A DNA stretch of 64,000 nt from Martinezella tropici (GCF_003287875.1 NZ_QMKK01000017.1:1-64000), one strand, 5' to 3'; counted from the first letter of the stretch, positions 33,089-42,586 are shown. The notes: generated by a model not told the origin, from the sequence alone. Numbers and translations are program-made.

Positions 33089-34777
33089 TCAGTCCTGCCT
33101 TAGCCGTGCGAGTGCTGCGTCGAATTCAGCGTCTCCCCGCCGCACATTCGTGACGATACGACCTTGATCGAGAAGGACGATTCGGTCGGCGATCTCGGCT
33201 TCACGGCGAATATGCGTGGCGATAACCAGCGAGCGGCCGCGGCTGCGGTCGGCAATGCGTTGCATCACGTCACGTCCCGTTTCACGGTCGAGCGCTTCAG
33301 TCGGCTCGTCGAGAAGCCAGATCGGCGTGTCACGCAGGAACATGCGAGCAAGCGCCAGGCGACGGGATTGTCCGCCGGATAAGCCAAGCCCGCTTTCGCC
33401 GAGGCGGGTGTCGAGGCCTTTCGGCAGGGCCAGTACGTCTTCCAGGAGGCCGGCATTCGCAAGCGCCGCGTCGAGCATCTCGTCGTCTGCATCCGGGTCA
33501 GCAAGGCGCAAATTATCCCGCAGACTGTCTTGGAACAGCTCCGTGCGTTGGGTGAGCATCGTCGCCGGAGCGGTTTCGACCACGCCGCGTTCGATGGCGA
33601 GTTCGCCGGCCACGATGGCAAACAGGGTCGACTTTCCGGCTCCGCTCGGGCCAATCACTGCGAGATGCTCGCCCAATGCCAGAGACAGCGTGATATTCTC
33701 CAGCGACGCCATCGCGGCTCCGTCATATCGGGCGGAGACGCCGGAGACTTGGATGGCAAGCCCGTCTTCCGGCATAGAATGTGCGGGCGGGTGAGCAGTG
33801 TGTATCGGACGAGGGGAAAGGCGCCGAGCGGCAAGCACGGTGCGACCGAGCTCCAGCGCCCCACGGCGCAGCGCTGCAAAAGGTTCGAGCGCTGCAAGGG
33901 CTACCAGCAGGCCGAGAGCGGCAACCGGCGCACCGATAAGGTTCCGCTCGGCCAGGGTGGTGACCGCCAGCAAAGTGCCGGACAGCAGCGCAGCCGAGGC
34001 GAGGCCGAAGCCGGCGACAACACCGCTTTCGATCCGGTTCAGCGTATCATCTGCCTCTCGCAAACGATAATCGGCGACAGCGAGCGCCGCGCATTGCGCC
34101 TGCAATCTGCCGGCCATGACGAGTTCGGTCTGTCCGGCGACGAGATCGATGGCGCGCGAGCGCAGCGCTTCTATCGCATGCGCACGCCGCCGTGCCGGTT
34201 TCAGCGCTAGACGTCCTGCAAGGGCGGGAATGCCAAGACCGGCAGCGACAAGCCATAGGCCAACGAGCAGCGCGAACGGGACCGAGAGCAGCATCAGCGC
34301 GATGCTGACCGCCAGAGCGGAGACGATGGCGACGGCGGCCGGCACCAGAATGCGCGAATAGAGAGAGTCGAGCGCATCGATGTCCACCGTCAGCCGGAAG
34401 AGCAGCTTGGCAGGCCTGCGCATCAACATTGTTGCTGCACTGGGTGCCGCCCAACCGCGAAACAGATTTTCGCGAAGCGCGGCAAGAACACTGAGCGTCG
34501 CGTCATGGGTAGTCACCCGTTCGCCATAGCGTGCAGCGGTGCGAAGGATCGCCAGCAGCCTGATGCCGGCGGACGGGGCAAAGACATCGAAGGTGATGGC
34601 CGTTGCCGTCAGGCCGGCAAGCGAAGTCGCCGTAATGAGCCAACCCGAGAGCCCGAGCAGAGCGATGCCGGCAAGCACGGTAAGGGCCGACAGCAGCGCG
34701 CCGAGCAATAATACGCGTCCGCGCGCCGCCAGGAAAAGCCGACAGATGGTATAAAGAGCGGGGAATGTCGACCTCAT
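33089..34777 (-). CDS. cydC: Heterodimeric ABC exporter subunit CydC
   Basis: A 562-residue ABC half-exporter with six N-terminal transmembrane helices. Its nucleotide-binding domain carries Walker A GPSGAGKST, signature LSGGQSRR and Walker B IWLLDEPTEALD. With CydD it exports thiols (cysteine/glutathione) or otherwise supports haem insertion needed for cytochrome bd. Its start overlaps the cydD stop by four bases (ATGA), and it is followed after 80 bases by cydA. The position before cydA and the pairing with CydD give the name. Confidence 0.93.
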   Translation of the reverse strand: MRSTFPALYTICRLFLAARGRVLLLGALLSALTVLAGIALLGLSGWLITATSLAGLTATAITFDVFAPSAGIRLLAILRTAARYGERVTTHDATLSVLAALRENLFRGWAAPSAATMLMRRPAKLLFRLTVDIDALDSLYSRILVPAAVAIVSALAVSIALMLLSVPFALLVGLWLVAAGLGIPALAGRLALKPARRRAHAIEALRSRAIDLVAGQTELVMAGRLQAQCAALAVADYRLREADDTLNRIESGVVAGFGLASAALLSGTLLAVTTLAERNLIGAPVAALGLLVALAALEPFAALRRGALELGRTVLAARRLSPRPIHTAHPPAHSMPEDGLAIQVSGVSARYDGAAMASLENITLSLALGEHLAVIGPSGAGKSTLFAIVAGELAIERGVVETAPATMLTQRTELFQDSLRDNLRLADPDADDEMLDAALANAGLLEDVLALPKGLDTRLGESGLGLSGGQSRRLALARMFLRDTPIWLLDEPTEALDRETGRDVMQRIADRSRGRSLVIATHIRREAEIADRIVLLDQGRIVTNVRRGDAEFDAALARLRQD

Positions 34778-36534
34778 GCGGCTTCCTCCCGGACCGATGC
34801 GTCGATATGGATTAGCCGGCCTATCCTTGCGGCCAGAACCGGGTCGTGTGTGGCAACAACGAGTGTCCGTCCGCGAGCAACTACCAATAATGCCTCGGTG
34901 ATTTCGCGTGCGGTTTCGCTGTCGAGATGCGCGGTCGGCTCGTCTGCGAGGATGATGTCGATATGTGGGGCCGCGGCGGCACGGGCAATCGCTAGCCGCA
35001 GGGCCTCGCCACCGGACAGACCTGCCCCGCCTTCGCCGATGGACGTGACGCCACGCTGGGTCACAGTTCGCCGCAGATGGGCGAGGTCAATCGCTCGTTG
35101 TACCGCGTGCGGGCCGACTTCGGGTCGGCCGAGCGTGATGTTGCTGGTGATCGTGCCGGCAAAAATATGCGGCCGCTGCCCGATCCAAGCCATCCGGCGG
35201 CGCAGCATTGCGGCGCAGGTGTCGTCAAGGCGCTCTGCGCCAATATGGATCAGGCCATTCTCTGGAAGGGCCAGACCGGCAATCAACGATAGCATCGTTG
35301 TCTTGCCAGCACCGCTTTCTCCGAGGAGAGCCACATGCTCACCGGCTGCGATCGCCAGGCTGAAACCGTCGAAAACAGGCATTTGTTCAGCCTGATGCCG
35401 GAAACAGAGCCGTTCGACATTGATTGACGGCAGCGTACGATCACGGCTGGTTTCCGCCACCTTTTCATCGCGCCAGCCAGGCAACGTCATGCCAGTGCTG
35501 GATAGTGCGTCGAGAGCGTCCAGGGCTGCCTCTCCGGCTGCCCGGTCGTGCCAGACCGCCGATAGTTCTCGCAGAGGCTCGAAGAAGCTCGGAGCCAGCA
35601 GGAGAATGAACAGACCTTGGGTCAGGCTCAATCTGCCGGACCACGTGCCGACATCGATTGCGCCGAGCAGATTGAAGCCGACATAGACGGCCATTGCGGC
35701 AACGCCCAGAGCGGCGAACAACTCCAGAACTGCCGAGGATAGAAAGGCTATCTTGAGCACAGCCATGGTTCGCATCTTGAGCTGTTCTGCATCAGCCCGC
35801 AGTCGCAAGGCGGTGCGATCGACGGCGCCGAGCGCGCGAATAGTGGCAAGGCCGCGCAGCCGGTCGAGGAGAAAAGCATTGAGCCCGCCGGTCTCGGCCA
35901 GTTGCTTTTCGCTTGCGGCCTTGGCTCGCCAACCGATCAAGGCCATGAACACGGGGATCAGTGGCGCCGTAAAGAGCAGAATGAGGGCTGCAACCCAGGA
36001 AACCGGTGCAACGCAGATGAGGATGACCGGTGGGACGGCACTTGCTTTCAGCCGCGCCGGTCGGAAGCGAGCGAGATAGGGCACGATGGTTTCAGCCTGC
36101 TCGGCGACGAGACTTGCGGCAAAACCGGACGCTGGACGATCGCTGTCCAGTGGCGATCGGGCGGCGAGTGCCGTAACGGCAATCTCGCGCCGCCGGCTCA
36201 GTTCTGCGCGCGCGGCTTGAAAGGCCAAACGTCCGCCCAAGGCATCCAGCCCGGCACGCAAGGCGCCAAGGAGAAAGACGAACAGCGCCGGTACCGCCGT
36301 TGCCGTTATGCTATGTCCGTCAGCGATCACGCCTATTCCACTGGCAAGCAAGGCTGCTTGGGGTATCCAGAGGAGTGTCGCCAGCGTTTGCACGAGGGCG
36401 GCCGGTGATAATTTGGCGCGCATTGTCCTTGGCGGCCGGTCTTTTGGGGAAGACGGTTGGATTGAGCTGTCGGTGACGTCGGTCTCCGCCTCTCGTCTGA
36501 CTTCCGATCCCGTATCGAAGAATGCGGTGGTCAT
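34774..36534 (-). CDS. cydD: Heterodimeric ABC exporter subunit CydD
   Basis: A 586-residue ABC half-exporter. The first 45 residues are a hydrophilic leader; six transmembrane helices follow, then an ATPase domain with Walker A GESGAGKTT, signature LSGGEALR and Walker B IILADEPTAHLD. The ATG at 36534 is chosen because AGAGGCAGG precedes it; a TTG start 27 codons earlier has no ribosome binding site. It is the first gene of cydDCABX. A perfect FixK/FNR palindrome lies 259 bases upstream, implying a long leader or a second, unseen promoter. Confidence 0.93.
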   Translation of the reverse strand: MTTAFFDTGSEVRREAETDVTDSSIQPSSPKDRPPRTMRAKLSPAALVQTLATLLWIPQAALLASGIGVIADGHSITATAVPALFVFLLGALRAGLDALGGRLAFQAARAELSRRREIAVTALAARSPLDSDRPASGFAASLVAEQAETIVPYLARFRPARLKASAVPPVILICVAPVSWVAALILLFTAPLIPVFMALIGWRAKAASEKQLAETGGLNAFLLDRLRGLATIRALGAVDRTALRLRADAEQLKMRTMAVLKIAFLSSAVLELFAALGVAAMAVYVGFNLLGAIDVGTWSGRLSLTQGLFILLLAPSFFEPLRELSAVWHDRAAGEAALDALDALSSTGMTLPGWRDEKVAETSRDRTLPSINVERLCFRHQAEQMPVFDGFSLAIAAGEHVALLGESGAGKTTMLSLIAGLALPENGLIHIGAERLDDTCAAMLRRRMAWIGQRPHIFAGTITSNITLGRPEVGPHAVQRAIDLAHLRRTVTQRGVTSIGEGGAGLSGGEALRLAIARAAAAPHIDIILADEPTAHLDSETAREITEALLVVARGRTLVVATHDPVLAARIGRLIHIDASVREEAA

Positions 36535-36989
36535 CGTGCCTGCCTCTTGTCGATGGAGTTGGCGCTCATGCCCTTGCGACCGAGCAAATGACGCGCGTCT
36601 TCGCTGCTTCGACAAGCACGAGATGAATGAGGAAGGATTGGACGAGAGGCGCAGGGCTCATGATGATTTCCGTCGCTTCATTGCTTTTAGACAATTCTAA
36701 ATGCACTTCATTCAGTGCGAGATTTTTGGGTTGGTCTGGACTGTCTGAATGGTGAACTCGACGTTTAGTAATCTGCCTGTGACGCTTCAGCTTTGACCTA
36801 GGTCAACTTCGAGAAATTATGAGAGACGGGTGTTGCCAGACAGAGTCTCAGCCAGTGGGGAAAAGCTCGGTCGTCACCAACAGCTAGTTTTTGGCTGTCC
36901 GAGGAATCCAGATGGCGATCAAAACGGCGCGTCGAGCCAGTCGTTCGCCGCCCGCCATATCGCCTTTGTGCCTATGGCGATTGTGTTGT
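36535..36989. other. Leader/intergenic region upstream of cydD
   Basis: About 450 bases with no supported gene. The only clear signal is the FixK/FNR palindrome at 36793-36806. Open frames here lack ribosome binding sites and recognisable products. Confidence 0.6.
36793..36806. promoter_or_regulatory. FixK/FNR box upstream of cydDCABX
   Basis: TTGACCTAGGTCAA, a perfect 14-base palindrome matching TTGAY-N4-RTCAA. It is the only box in the gap before cydD and no plus-strand gene is nearby, so the cyd operon is the likely target. Confidence 0.8.
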
Positions 36990-37703
36990 TCAGACCGCTT
37001 CACTCGGCGCCGGCATGGCAACACCGAGATAGGGATCGATCCATGTGATCTGGTCGGTAACGGACTTGACGCCCGGCACATTCTCCGCTGCAACCTTGGC
37101 AGCCAGTCGCTCTCTTTCGTCGAAGATAGTGCCGGACAATTCGACAACGCCGTTCTGAACGCTGACTTTTATAAAGCCATTCTGGCTCCAGCTCTGATGG
37201 GACAGCTCGGCAATGACCGCCTCGGCGATCTGATCGTCGCTGGCCTGGACCTTCTCCTTTGGCAGCATGTTCGCCAGCGCCCGCAACAGGTCTGATCGGC
37301 AGACCATCCCGATCACTTTGTCTTGGACGACGACAGGCAAGCGCTTGATCCCATGCTGCTCCATCAGGTCGACGGCAACGGTGAGCGTTGCATTGGGAGC
37401 GATAGTGACAACCTCCGACGTCATCACTTCTTCAACGTTGCGGCCATGCGAAAGAACATACTCATCAGCAAGCTTGCCGGGGCTGGTCAGAAACTCGAGC
37501 AGCCAGGATCGCTTGCGCTCCGTCTGCAATTCCGAGCGGCGAAGGAAATCGCCTTCGCTGACAATGCCGACGATGTTTCCGTTGGCATCAACGACTGGAA
37601 GACCGCTGACGTGACGGTCGAGCATAATCGTTGCCGCATCCACCACCGATGTTTTGGGACTTACGGTGATGGCTGGTGCGTTCATGATTTCTTGAATGAG
37701 CAT
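36990..37703 (-). CDS. CBS-domain pair plus BON domain protein
   Basis: A 237-residue soluble protein. Two CBS motifs lie at residues about 1-60 (MLDRHVSGLPVVDANGNIVGIVSEGD) and 88-145 (MEQHGIKRLPVVVQDKVIGMV), and bind adenine nucleotides in other proteins. A BON domain follows at about 160-225 (VSVQNGVVELSGTIFDERERLAAKVAAENVPG, in part), a fold linked to membrane or lipid association. The closest relative here is the protein at 39244. The FixK/FNR box at 37798 is 95 bases upstream. The function of this domain combination is unknown; energy sensing at the membrane is possible. Confidence 0.88.
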   Translation of the reverse strand: MLIQEIMNAPAITVSPKTSVVDAATIMLDRHVSGLPVVDANGNIVGIVSEGDFLRRSELQTERKRSWLLEFLTSPGKLADEYVLSHGRNVEEVMTSEVVTIAPNATLTVAVDLMEQHGIKRLPVVVQDKVIGMVCRSDLLRALANMLPKEKVQASDDQIAEAVIAELSHQSWSQNGFIKVSVQNGVVELSGTIFDERERLAAKVAAENVPGVKSVTDQITWIDPYLGVAMPAPSEAV

Positions 37704-37797
37704 GGTCGTCTCCCGGCGATGGATTTGGTTTGTGGTGCCGATAGGGGTTTGGATTGTTCCATGCCGAGAAGGTTACAGAGCGCACGATTGCGATGCT

Positions 37798-37811
37798 TTG
37801 ATCGACATCAA
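37798..37811. promoter_or_regulatory. FixK/FNR box upstream of the CBS-BON gene
   Basis: TTGAT-CGAC-ATCAA, a full match, extended by flanking T and A to a longer symmetrical site, 95 bases before the start at 37703. Confidence 0.8.
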
Positions 37812-37934
37812 ATGAGCGGGGCTAGTTGAGGTCATTGGCAAGTTTTGTTTGCGCGACGATGGACCGCAGACCATTTGCTTGAAAGCTGCGCTGCAACTTC
37901 AAACAGCCACAGCGGGAGAACCGCGGGGGAGGCG

Positions 37935-39247
37935 CTATGAGACGAACATCATCACGGCTGCGACCGCCATCAACGCGACCGTGGCCCAGCCGATATATGC
38001 TGCCAATATCCCTATCGTGTACGGGCCCATGACCTTCGGGTTTGTCGCCAACAACAGGATGATGGCAATCAAGGGAACGGCCAGCAGCCCATTTATAACG
38101 GCGCTCCAGAACAGTGCGTTCATCGGATTGATCGGCGAATACTGAATGACCAGGGCGAGCAGCACACTTATGGCGATCACACCGTAAAAGCCTCGGGCGT
38201 CATTGGGAGCGCGCTCGAGCCCGAATTTCCAATCCATGGCCTCTGCAAGCGCATAGCCGGCGGAACCTGCGAGAACAGGCACGCCGATGAGACCGACGCC
38301 TAAAATTCCGAGCGCGAAGATAAGTGCGGCAAAGGGTCCGGCCAGCGGCCGCAGTGCGCTTGCTGCTTGTACGGCCGTGTCGATCTGGGTGATGCCGGCG
38401 ACATTGAGCGTCACGGCGGTCGCCAATATGATGAAGAAGGCCGTGAGATTGGAGTAGAGCATACCACTCCATGTGTCCCAGCCAATGCGACGAAGTTCCT
38501 TGGGAGCTGTCGCACTGTCTCTGGACAAAGGCACTGAATCGGGAGCGGCATCATATCCTCCACTTCTTCCGATGCCTGCCAGAAGAAGAGGTAAGGACTG
38601 ATCGTCGTCCCGAAGACGCCGACGACGACCGCAGCATAGGTCGACGTCGGGGTGGTCGTCGGCCAGATCGTCCTCAAGGCAACTTGCTGCCAGTCGATAT
38701 GGACGGTGAAGAGGACCGCCGCATAAGCCAGGAGCGAAATTGTCAGCCACTTCAGGAACGCGACATAGCGGTGATAAGGGATGAAGACCTGAAGCGCGAG
38801 CGTCCCGAAAACGAAGAACATTGTCATCAGGTGTCGGTTGAAGCCTGTCACCAGCCCCGCGACCTCGCCCATGGCGGCAACATCGGCGGCGATATTCAGA
38901 ATATTGGCGATCAGGAGCGAGAAAACGACGGCATAGAGGATCACCGGTGGAAATGCGGTCTTTATGTTCGCCGCCAGGCCCTGTCCGGTCACACGCCCGA
39001 TCCGAGCGCACGTCGCCTGGACGACCGCCATCATTGGAAATGACACCGGCATTGTCCAAAGCATGTTCAGACCGAATTGCGCTCCCGCCTGGGAGTAGGT
39101 GGCAATACCGCTCGGATCATCGTCGGCGACGCCGGTGATCAGGCCTGGACCCACACTCGCGAGTGGGTGCTCTCGCAGGCGAGCAAGGCGACCCGACAAT
39201 CGCGATCGCCACGAGGATTGTCCAATAGTGGCGAGTTCCTGACTCAT
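37935..39247 (-). pseudogene. Nramp-related divalent metal transporter, single frameshift
   Basis: Two overlapping frames together encode about 437 residues of an Nramp-fold transporter with eleven or so helices. The first frame runs from the ATG at 39247 to FFWQASEEVEDM; the second continues from about 38550 with APDSVPLSRDS and ends at 37935. The switch needs one missing base around 38549-38556. Helix 1 reads DDDPSGIATYSQAG, and helix 6 TTISPYLFFWQ, so the canonical DPGN and metal-binding Met are absent; this is the Nramp-related branch, whose substrates may include Mg2+ or other ions. The start overlaps the upstream CBS-BON stop (ATGA). It may be a recent mutation or a sequencing error. 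Confidence 0.8.
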
Positions 39248-39948
39248 TGGCCACTGTCTCGCCTCGTTGAAACGCTGATGGCGTCCGAAGGCAGGAGCGT
39301 TGTCCGATCGATATATCCATTGATTCCTCGAATTCCCTCCACAAGCGTTCGGATCGCCTTTTGTTGGATATTGGATTCGAGGATTCCCTTCACCTGTACC
39401 TGGCCGTCTTTGACGATGACGTCGACCTTGTTGCTAGCAATCCCGAGATCCGCGGCCAGCCGGGTCTTGATGGCGAGCCGCATGGCGTCATCACCTTTAG
39501 CGACGTGTCGATCAGGTGCATCGATGACCAGATTGATCAAATCGCATCGACTGACGATACCGACAAGACGACGGTTGCTAATGACCGGAACTCGCTTGAT
39601 TCTGTGGGACAGCATCAGGTTACCAATCCGCCCGACATCCGTTTCGGGGGTGACGCTGATAACCTCGCGGTGCATCGCCTCGCCGACCGACCATCCGTAG
39701 ATTTGAATGTAAGTGTTCAAGCCATGCCGATCGTCTTGCTCGAACTTGTCTTTGGCCCACGACGCCCAGTTATCGCCGACGCGTCGCAGGAGATCCCCTT
39801 CGGTGAGGATGCCACAGACCTCGCCGTTGTCGCCAATCACGGGAAGGCCGCTGATATCATTGGCGCGCAAGAGCAGCGCCGCGTTTCGGACGCTCATCGT
39901 CGGCGTGGTTGTGATGACATTCCGTGTCATGATGTCTTTGGCTTGCAC
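39244..39948 (-). CDS. CBS-domain pair plus BON domain protein (second copy)
   Basis: A 234-residue protein with the same layout as the one at 36990. CBS motifs are at about 1-60 (LLRANDISGLPVIGDNGEV) and 95-150 (MLSHRIKRVPVISNRRLV), with a C-terminal BON domain at about 155-220 (VIVKDGQVQVKGILES). Sequence identity between the two is moderate, so the duplication is not recent. It is translationally coupled to the Nramp-related transporter (four-base overlap), which suggests that the CBS domains gate or regulate metal transport. The 91 bases upstream hold no box; it may be read from the hypothetical gene at 40040. Confidence 0.88.
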   Translation of the reverse strand: MQAKDIMTRNVITTTPTMSVRNAALLLRANDISGLPVIGDNGEVCGILTEGDLLRRVGDNWASWAKDKFEQDDRHGLNTYIQIYGWSVGEAMHREVISVTPETDVGRIGNLMLSHRIKRVPVISNRRLVGIVSRCDLINLVIDAPDRHVAKGDDAMRLAIKTRLAADLGIASNKVDVIVKDGQVQVKGILESNIQQKAIRTLVEGIRGINGYIDRTTLLPSDAISVSTRRDSGQ

Positions 39949-40039
39949 GACGGCTCTCCATCTTCACTTACTTTAGGTATTCCCGCTATTGCCGCGCCTA
40001 TAGAATCCCAGGCACGCCAAAAGCCGCTCGATGTCATCG

Positions 40040-40351
40040 TCAGGCGTCGTTTCGGATCGATTCCAGAACGATTGCCTGCTCTTGGGCCGAGGCCAGCAGT
40101 TCTTCCGCATATTCCTCAGCGGACTTCGTGTCGGTTCCGCACAGTCTGGCGTCATGGCATTTGCGATCGATGGCGTGCCGCATTGCTTTGATGAGATCTG
40201 CTCTCTCGCCGATATCGTGAAGACGTATCAGACGGGTGAGCGCCGTCAGCGCGATGAGTTCAAGGACCATCATGCGCCCTTCCACCTCGCCGAGGGAGGG
40301 AATGGCTTTAGAGGCTGCACCGCCCAGGCTGTCGCGTCTGGCTCTCAGCAT
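40040..40351 (-). CDS. Hypothetical protein, first gene of a FixK/FNR-controlled unit
   Basis: A 103-residue, mostly helical soluble protein. I do not recognise its family. The middle is hydrophobic-helical (MMVLELIALTALTRLI) and the C-terminus is rich in Glu and Ala (SAEEYAEELLASAQEQ); there is one pair of cysteines (KCHDARLC). The FixK/FNR box at 40414 is 63 bases upstream, the best-placed box in this part of the island. This supports it as a real oxygen-regulated gene that leads the CBS-BON/Nramp unit. Confidence 0.6.
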   Translation of the reverse strand: MLRARRDSLGGAASKAIPSLGEVEGRMMVLELIALTALTRLIRLHDIGERADLIKAMRHAIDRKCHDARLCGTDTKSAEEYAEELLASAQEQAIVLESIRNDA

Positions 40352-40413
40352 TGGCTTGCTCCTTCATGGGTTTGGTAGCAGGAAGCAGTCTGCGGATATT
40401 TGCCGCCGCGGCA

Positions 40414-40427
40414 TTGATCAGGATCAA
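40414..40427. promoter_or_regulatory. FixK/FNR box upstream of the 40040 gene
   Basis: TTGAT-CAGG-ATCAA, a full match, 63 bases before the start at 40351 on the minus strand. Confidence 0.8.
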
Positions 40428-40492
40428 TGAGGGGAAGGATCTTCCCGACCAGACGCAAAGCGACGTGGTGATGTGATCCGACTATCCGTGCT

Positions 40493-42427
40493 TCAGGATG
40501 TTTGCGTCTTAGAGGCAGGTCTGGTCGCTATATTCGCTGACTGGCTGTATGGGCCGCCCTCCGATTTGGACGGCCCAAGGGCACGCAATGCATTCAGGAT
40601 AACTGCGACATCGATGACTTCCTGAAGTAAAGCACCGTGCAGCGGCGGCAAATAGCCAAATGCCGCGGCGATCATGCCGGCAACTGAAAGGCCAATCCCA
40701 GCAACCACGCTCTGGCGGGCGATCGCAACGGTCCGGCGGGCGACAACCAGGGCGGTTGCCAAAGGATCGAGTCGGTCCACGAGCAGTACGATGCTTGCCG
40801 CCTCCGAAGAGGCCGCCGCCCCACGCGCGCCTAATGCAACACCTACGTCGGCCGCCGCAAGTGCCGGCGCATCGTTGACGCCGTCACCCACCATCATCAC
40901 CGGACCGAAGCTTTTCGCCGCGATAACGGCCTCCACTTTCGAAGCCGGTGTCTGTTCGCCAAGCACCTGTTCGATACCGAGGATGTTGCCGACGTTCGAG
41001 GCAACATCCAGGCGATCGCCTGAAGCAAGAACGATTTTCGCAATTCCGGCGCTGCGCAATCGCTGCAGAACGCTGATCGCCTCGGCGCGCACCGGATCGG
41101 ACATTATGATATTTCCCGCGACAATACCGTCGATTGCGACTGTCACCGCAACTTCACCAGATCGGTGATGATTTTCGAAGACTTGGGAAGCACTTCGAGA
41201 ACTTCGGCTTTTCACAAAGCGGCTATCACCGATCACGACGCGGCGTCCGTCGACCGTTCCTTCAAGCCCGGCTCCGCCAACTTCCTCGACATTGGTTGGT
41301 GGCGACAGCCGCAGATTGCGCTCCTGCGCTCCCTCGATCAAAGCGGCAGCCATGACGTGGCTCGATGCTTGATCCAACGAAGCGGCAAGACGCAACAACT
41401 CGTCCTTATCGATCCAAGCGCTGCAGCCGACTGTTATGATTTGGGCTTTGCCGTGTGTGAGTGTGCCGGTCTTGTCGAGGACGGCAACCCGCACGCGGCT
41501 TAAGGCTTCAAGGGCGCTACCGTCTTTCACCAGGCAGCCTATCGAGGCACAGCGCGAGATACCCGACATAAGCGCGACCGGTACGGCCAGGATAAGCGGG
41601 CAGGGCGTGGCAATGACGAGAACGGCAAGAGCACGTCGCGGATCGTCGGACAGCAACCAGGCCGACAATGCTATCGTTACCGTCATGAGCAAAAATGCCA
41701 GGCCATAGCGGTCCGCAAAGCGCGCCATCGGCGCCTTGCTCTTCTGTGCCGTCTCGACGAGGCGTACAACCGCAGCATATGTGCTCTCAGAGGCGGGGCG
41801 AAGTGCCTTGACAGTAAAGACGGGACCGATCGATGCGCTGCCGCTTAGCACCTCTTCACCAGCCCGATGATCCACAGGGAGTGGCTCTCCCGTTAACGCA
41901 GACTCGTCAAGAATAGCGCGGGGAGACAGAAGAATACCATCGACGGGCAGCACTTCGCCTTGGCGGATCATGATGTGATCGCCAGCAACTATCTTCTCGA
42001 TGGGAGTTAGTTCCAACCGATCGCCAACATAGCGAAATGCGGTTCGTGCCACCCGTCCCATCAGTAATGTCATCTCACGGGCGGCGCGGCCGGACGCATA
42101 TCCCTCCAGCATCTGTCCACCTGCATACATCAGCGCGACGACGTTGGCTGCGAGGCTTTCGCCAAAGGAAAGGGCGAGCGCCATCGACAGGGCTGCGACG
42201 ATATCCAAACCGAAATCGCCGTTACGCAAGGAACGGAAGGTCTGAAGCAACAACGCGCCCAGGATCGGCAAGGTGGCGAGCGCCCAGACAAGGGAGGCAA
42301 GCGCGACGTTATCGACCAATACGAAGGTAATGCCTGCCAAAAGCCCGGATGCTGCAATCAGCACCAAAGATGATCCACTGGTTTCTACCAGGAAACCTAC
42401 CGTGCTGGTCACGCTGGAGAACGTCAT
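40493..42427 (-). CDS. Heavy-metal P1B-type ATPase with TPC motif
   Basis: A 644-residue metal-exporting P-type ATPase. The membrane metal-site motif is T-P-C (274-276 in ATPCPL), not the CPC of Cu+ pumps or the SPC of CoaT. The phosphorylation site is D318 in DKTGTLTHG, the actuator loop is ESALTGEPLP and the hinge is VGDGVNDAPALAAADVG. No N-terminal heavy-metal-binding domain is present. The usual S-E-H-P nucleotide-pocket motif reads S-S-H-V. TPC pumps such as rhizobial Nia handle Ni or Fe, but Nia also carries a hemerythrin domain that is missing here. The metal cannot be assigned. Confidence 0.88.
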   Translation of the reverse strand: MTFSSVTSTVGFLVETSGSSLVLIAASGLLAGITFVLVDNVALASLVWALATLPILGALLLQTFRSLRNGDFGLDIVAALSMALALSFGESLAANVVALMYAGGQMLEGYASGRAAREMTLLMGRVARTAFRYVGDRLELTPIEKIVAGDHIMIRQGEVLPVDGILLSPRAILDESALTGEPLPVDHRAGEEVLSGSASIGPVFTVKALRPASESTYAAVVRLVETAQKSKAPMARFADRYGLAFLLMTVTIALSAWLLSDDPRRALAVLVIATPCPLILAVPVALMSGISRCASIGCLVKDGSALEALSRVRVAVLDKTGTLTHGKAQIITVGCSAWIDKDELLRLAASLDQASSHVMAAALIEGAQERNLRLSPPTNVEEVGGAGLEGTVDGRRVVIGDSRFVKSRSSRSASQVFENHHRSGEVAVTVAIDGIVAGNIIMSDPVRAEAISVLQRLRSAGIAKIVLASGDRLDVASNVGNILGIEQVLGEQTPASKVEAVIAAKSFGPVMMVGDGVNDAPALAAADVGVALGARGAAASSEAASIVLLVDRLDPLATALVVARRTVAIARQSVVAGIGLSVAGMIAAAFGYLPPLHGALLQEVIDVAVILNALRALGPSKSEGGPYSQSANIATRPASKTQTS

Positions 42428-42509
42428 GATTGGCTCCGGTGGCTGAGTTTGTATCCGCTATGCTGGTGCGCTCGATCAGCTGATTAGAACCGTTTCCATC
42501 GAACAGACA

Positions 42510-42523
42510 TTGATCCGCCTCAA
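42510..42523. promoter_or_regulatory. Weak FixK/FNR-like site upstream of the P1B ATPase
   Basis: TTGAT-CCGC-CTCAA, one mismatch, 83 bases before the start at 42427. Plausible by position, but weaker than the other boxes. Confidence 0.35.
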
Positions 42524-42553
42524 TGCGGCCCGTTCCGAGAGACATGCGAATTT

Positions 42554-42586
42554 AAAAAAAGAGCGGATGATCGCGTATTCCGCTCT
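42554..42586 (-). terminator. Rho-independent terminator of the GT25 operon
   Basis: On the minus strand, AGAGCGGA pairs with TCCGCTCT across a 12-base loop and is followed by a run of seven T. It lies just after the stop of the glycosyltransferase at 42609. Confidence 0.8.
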
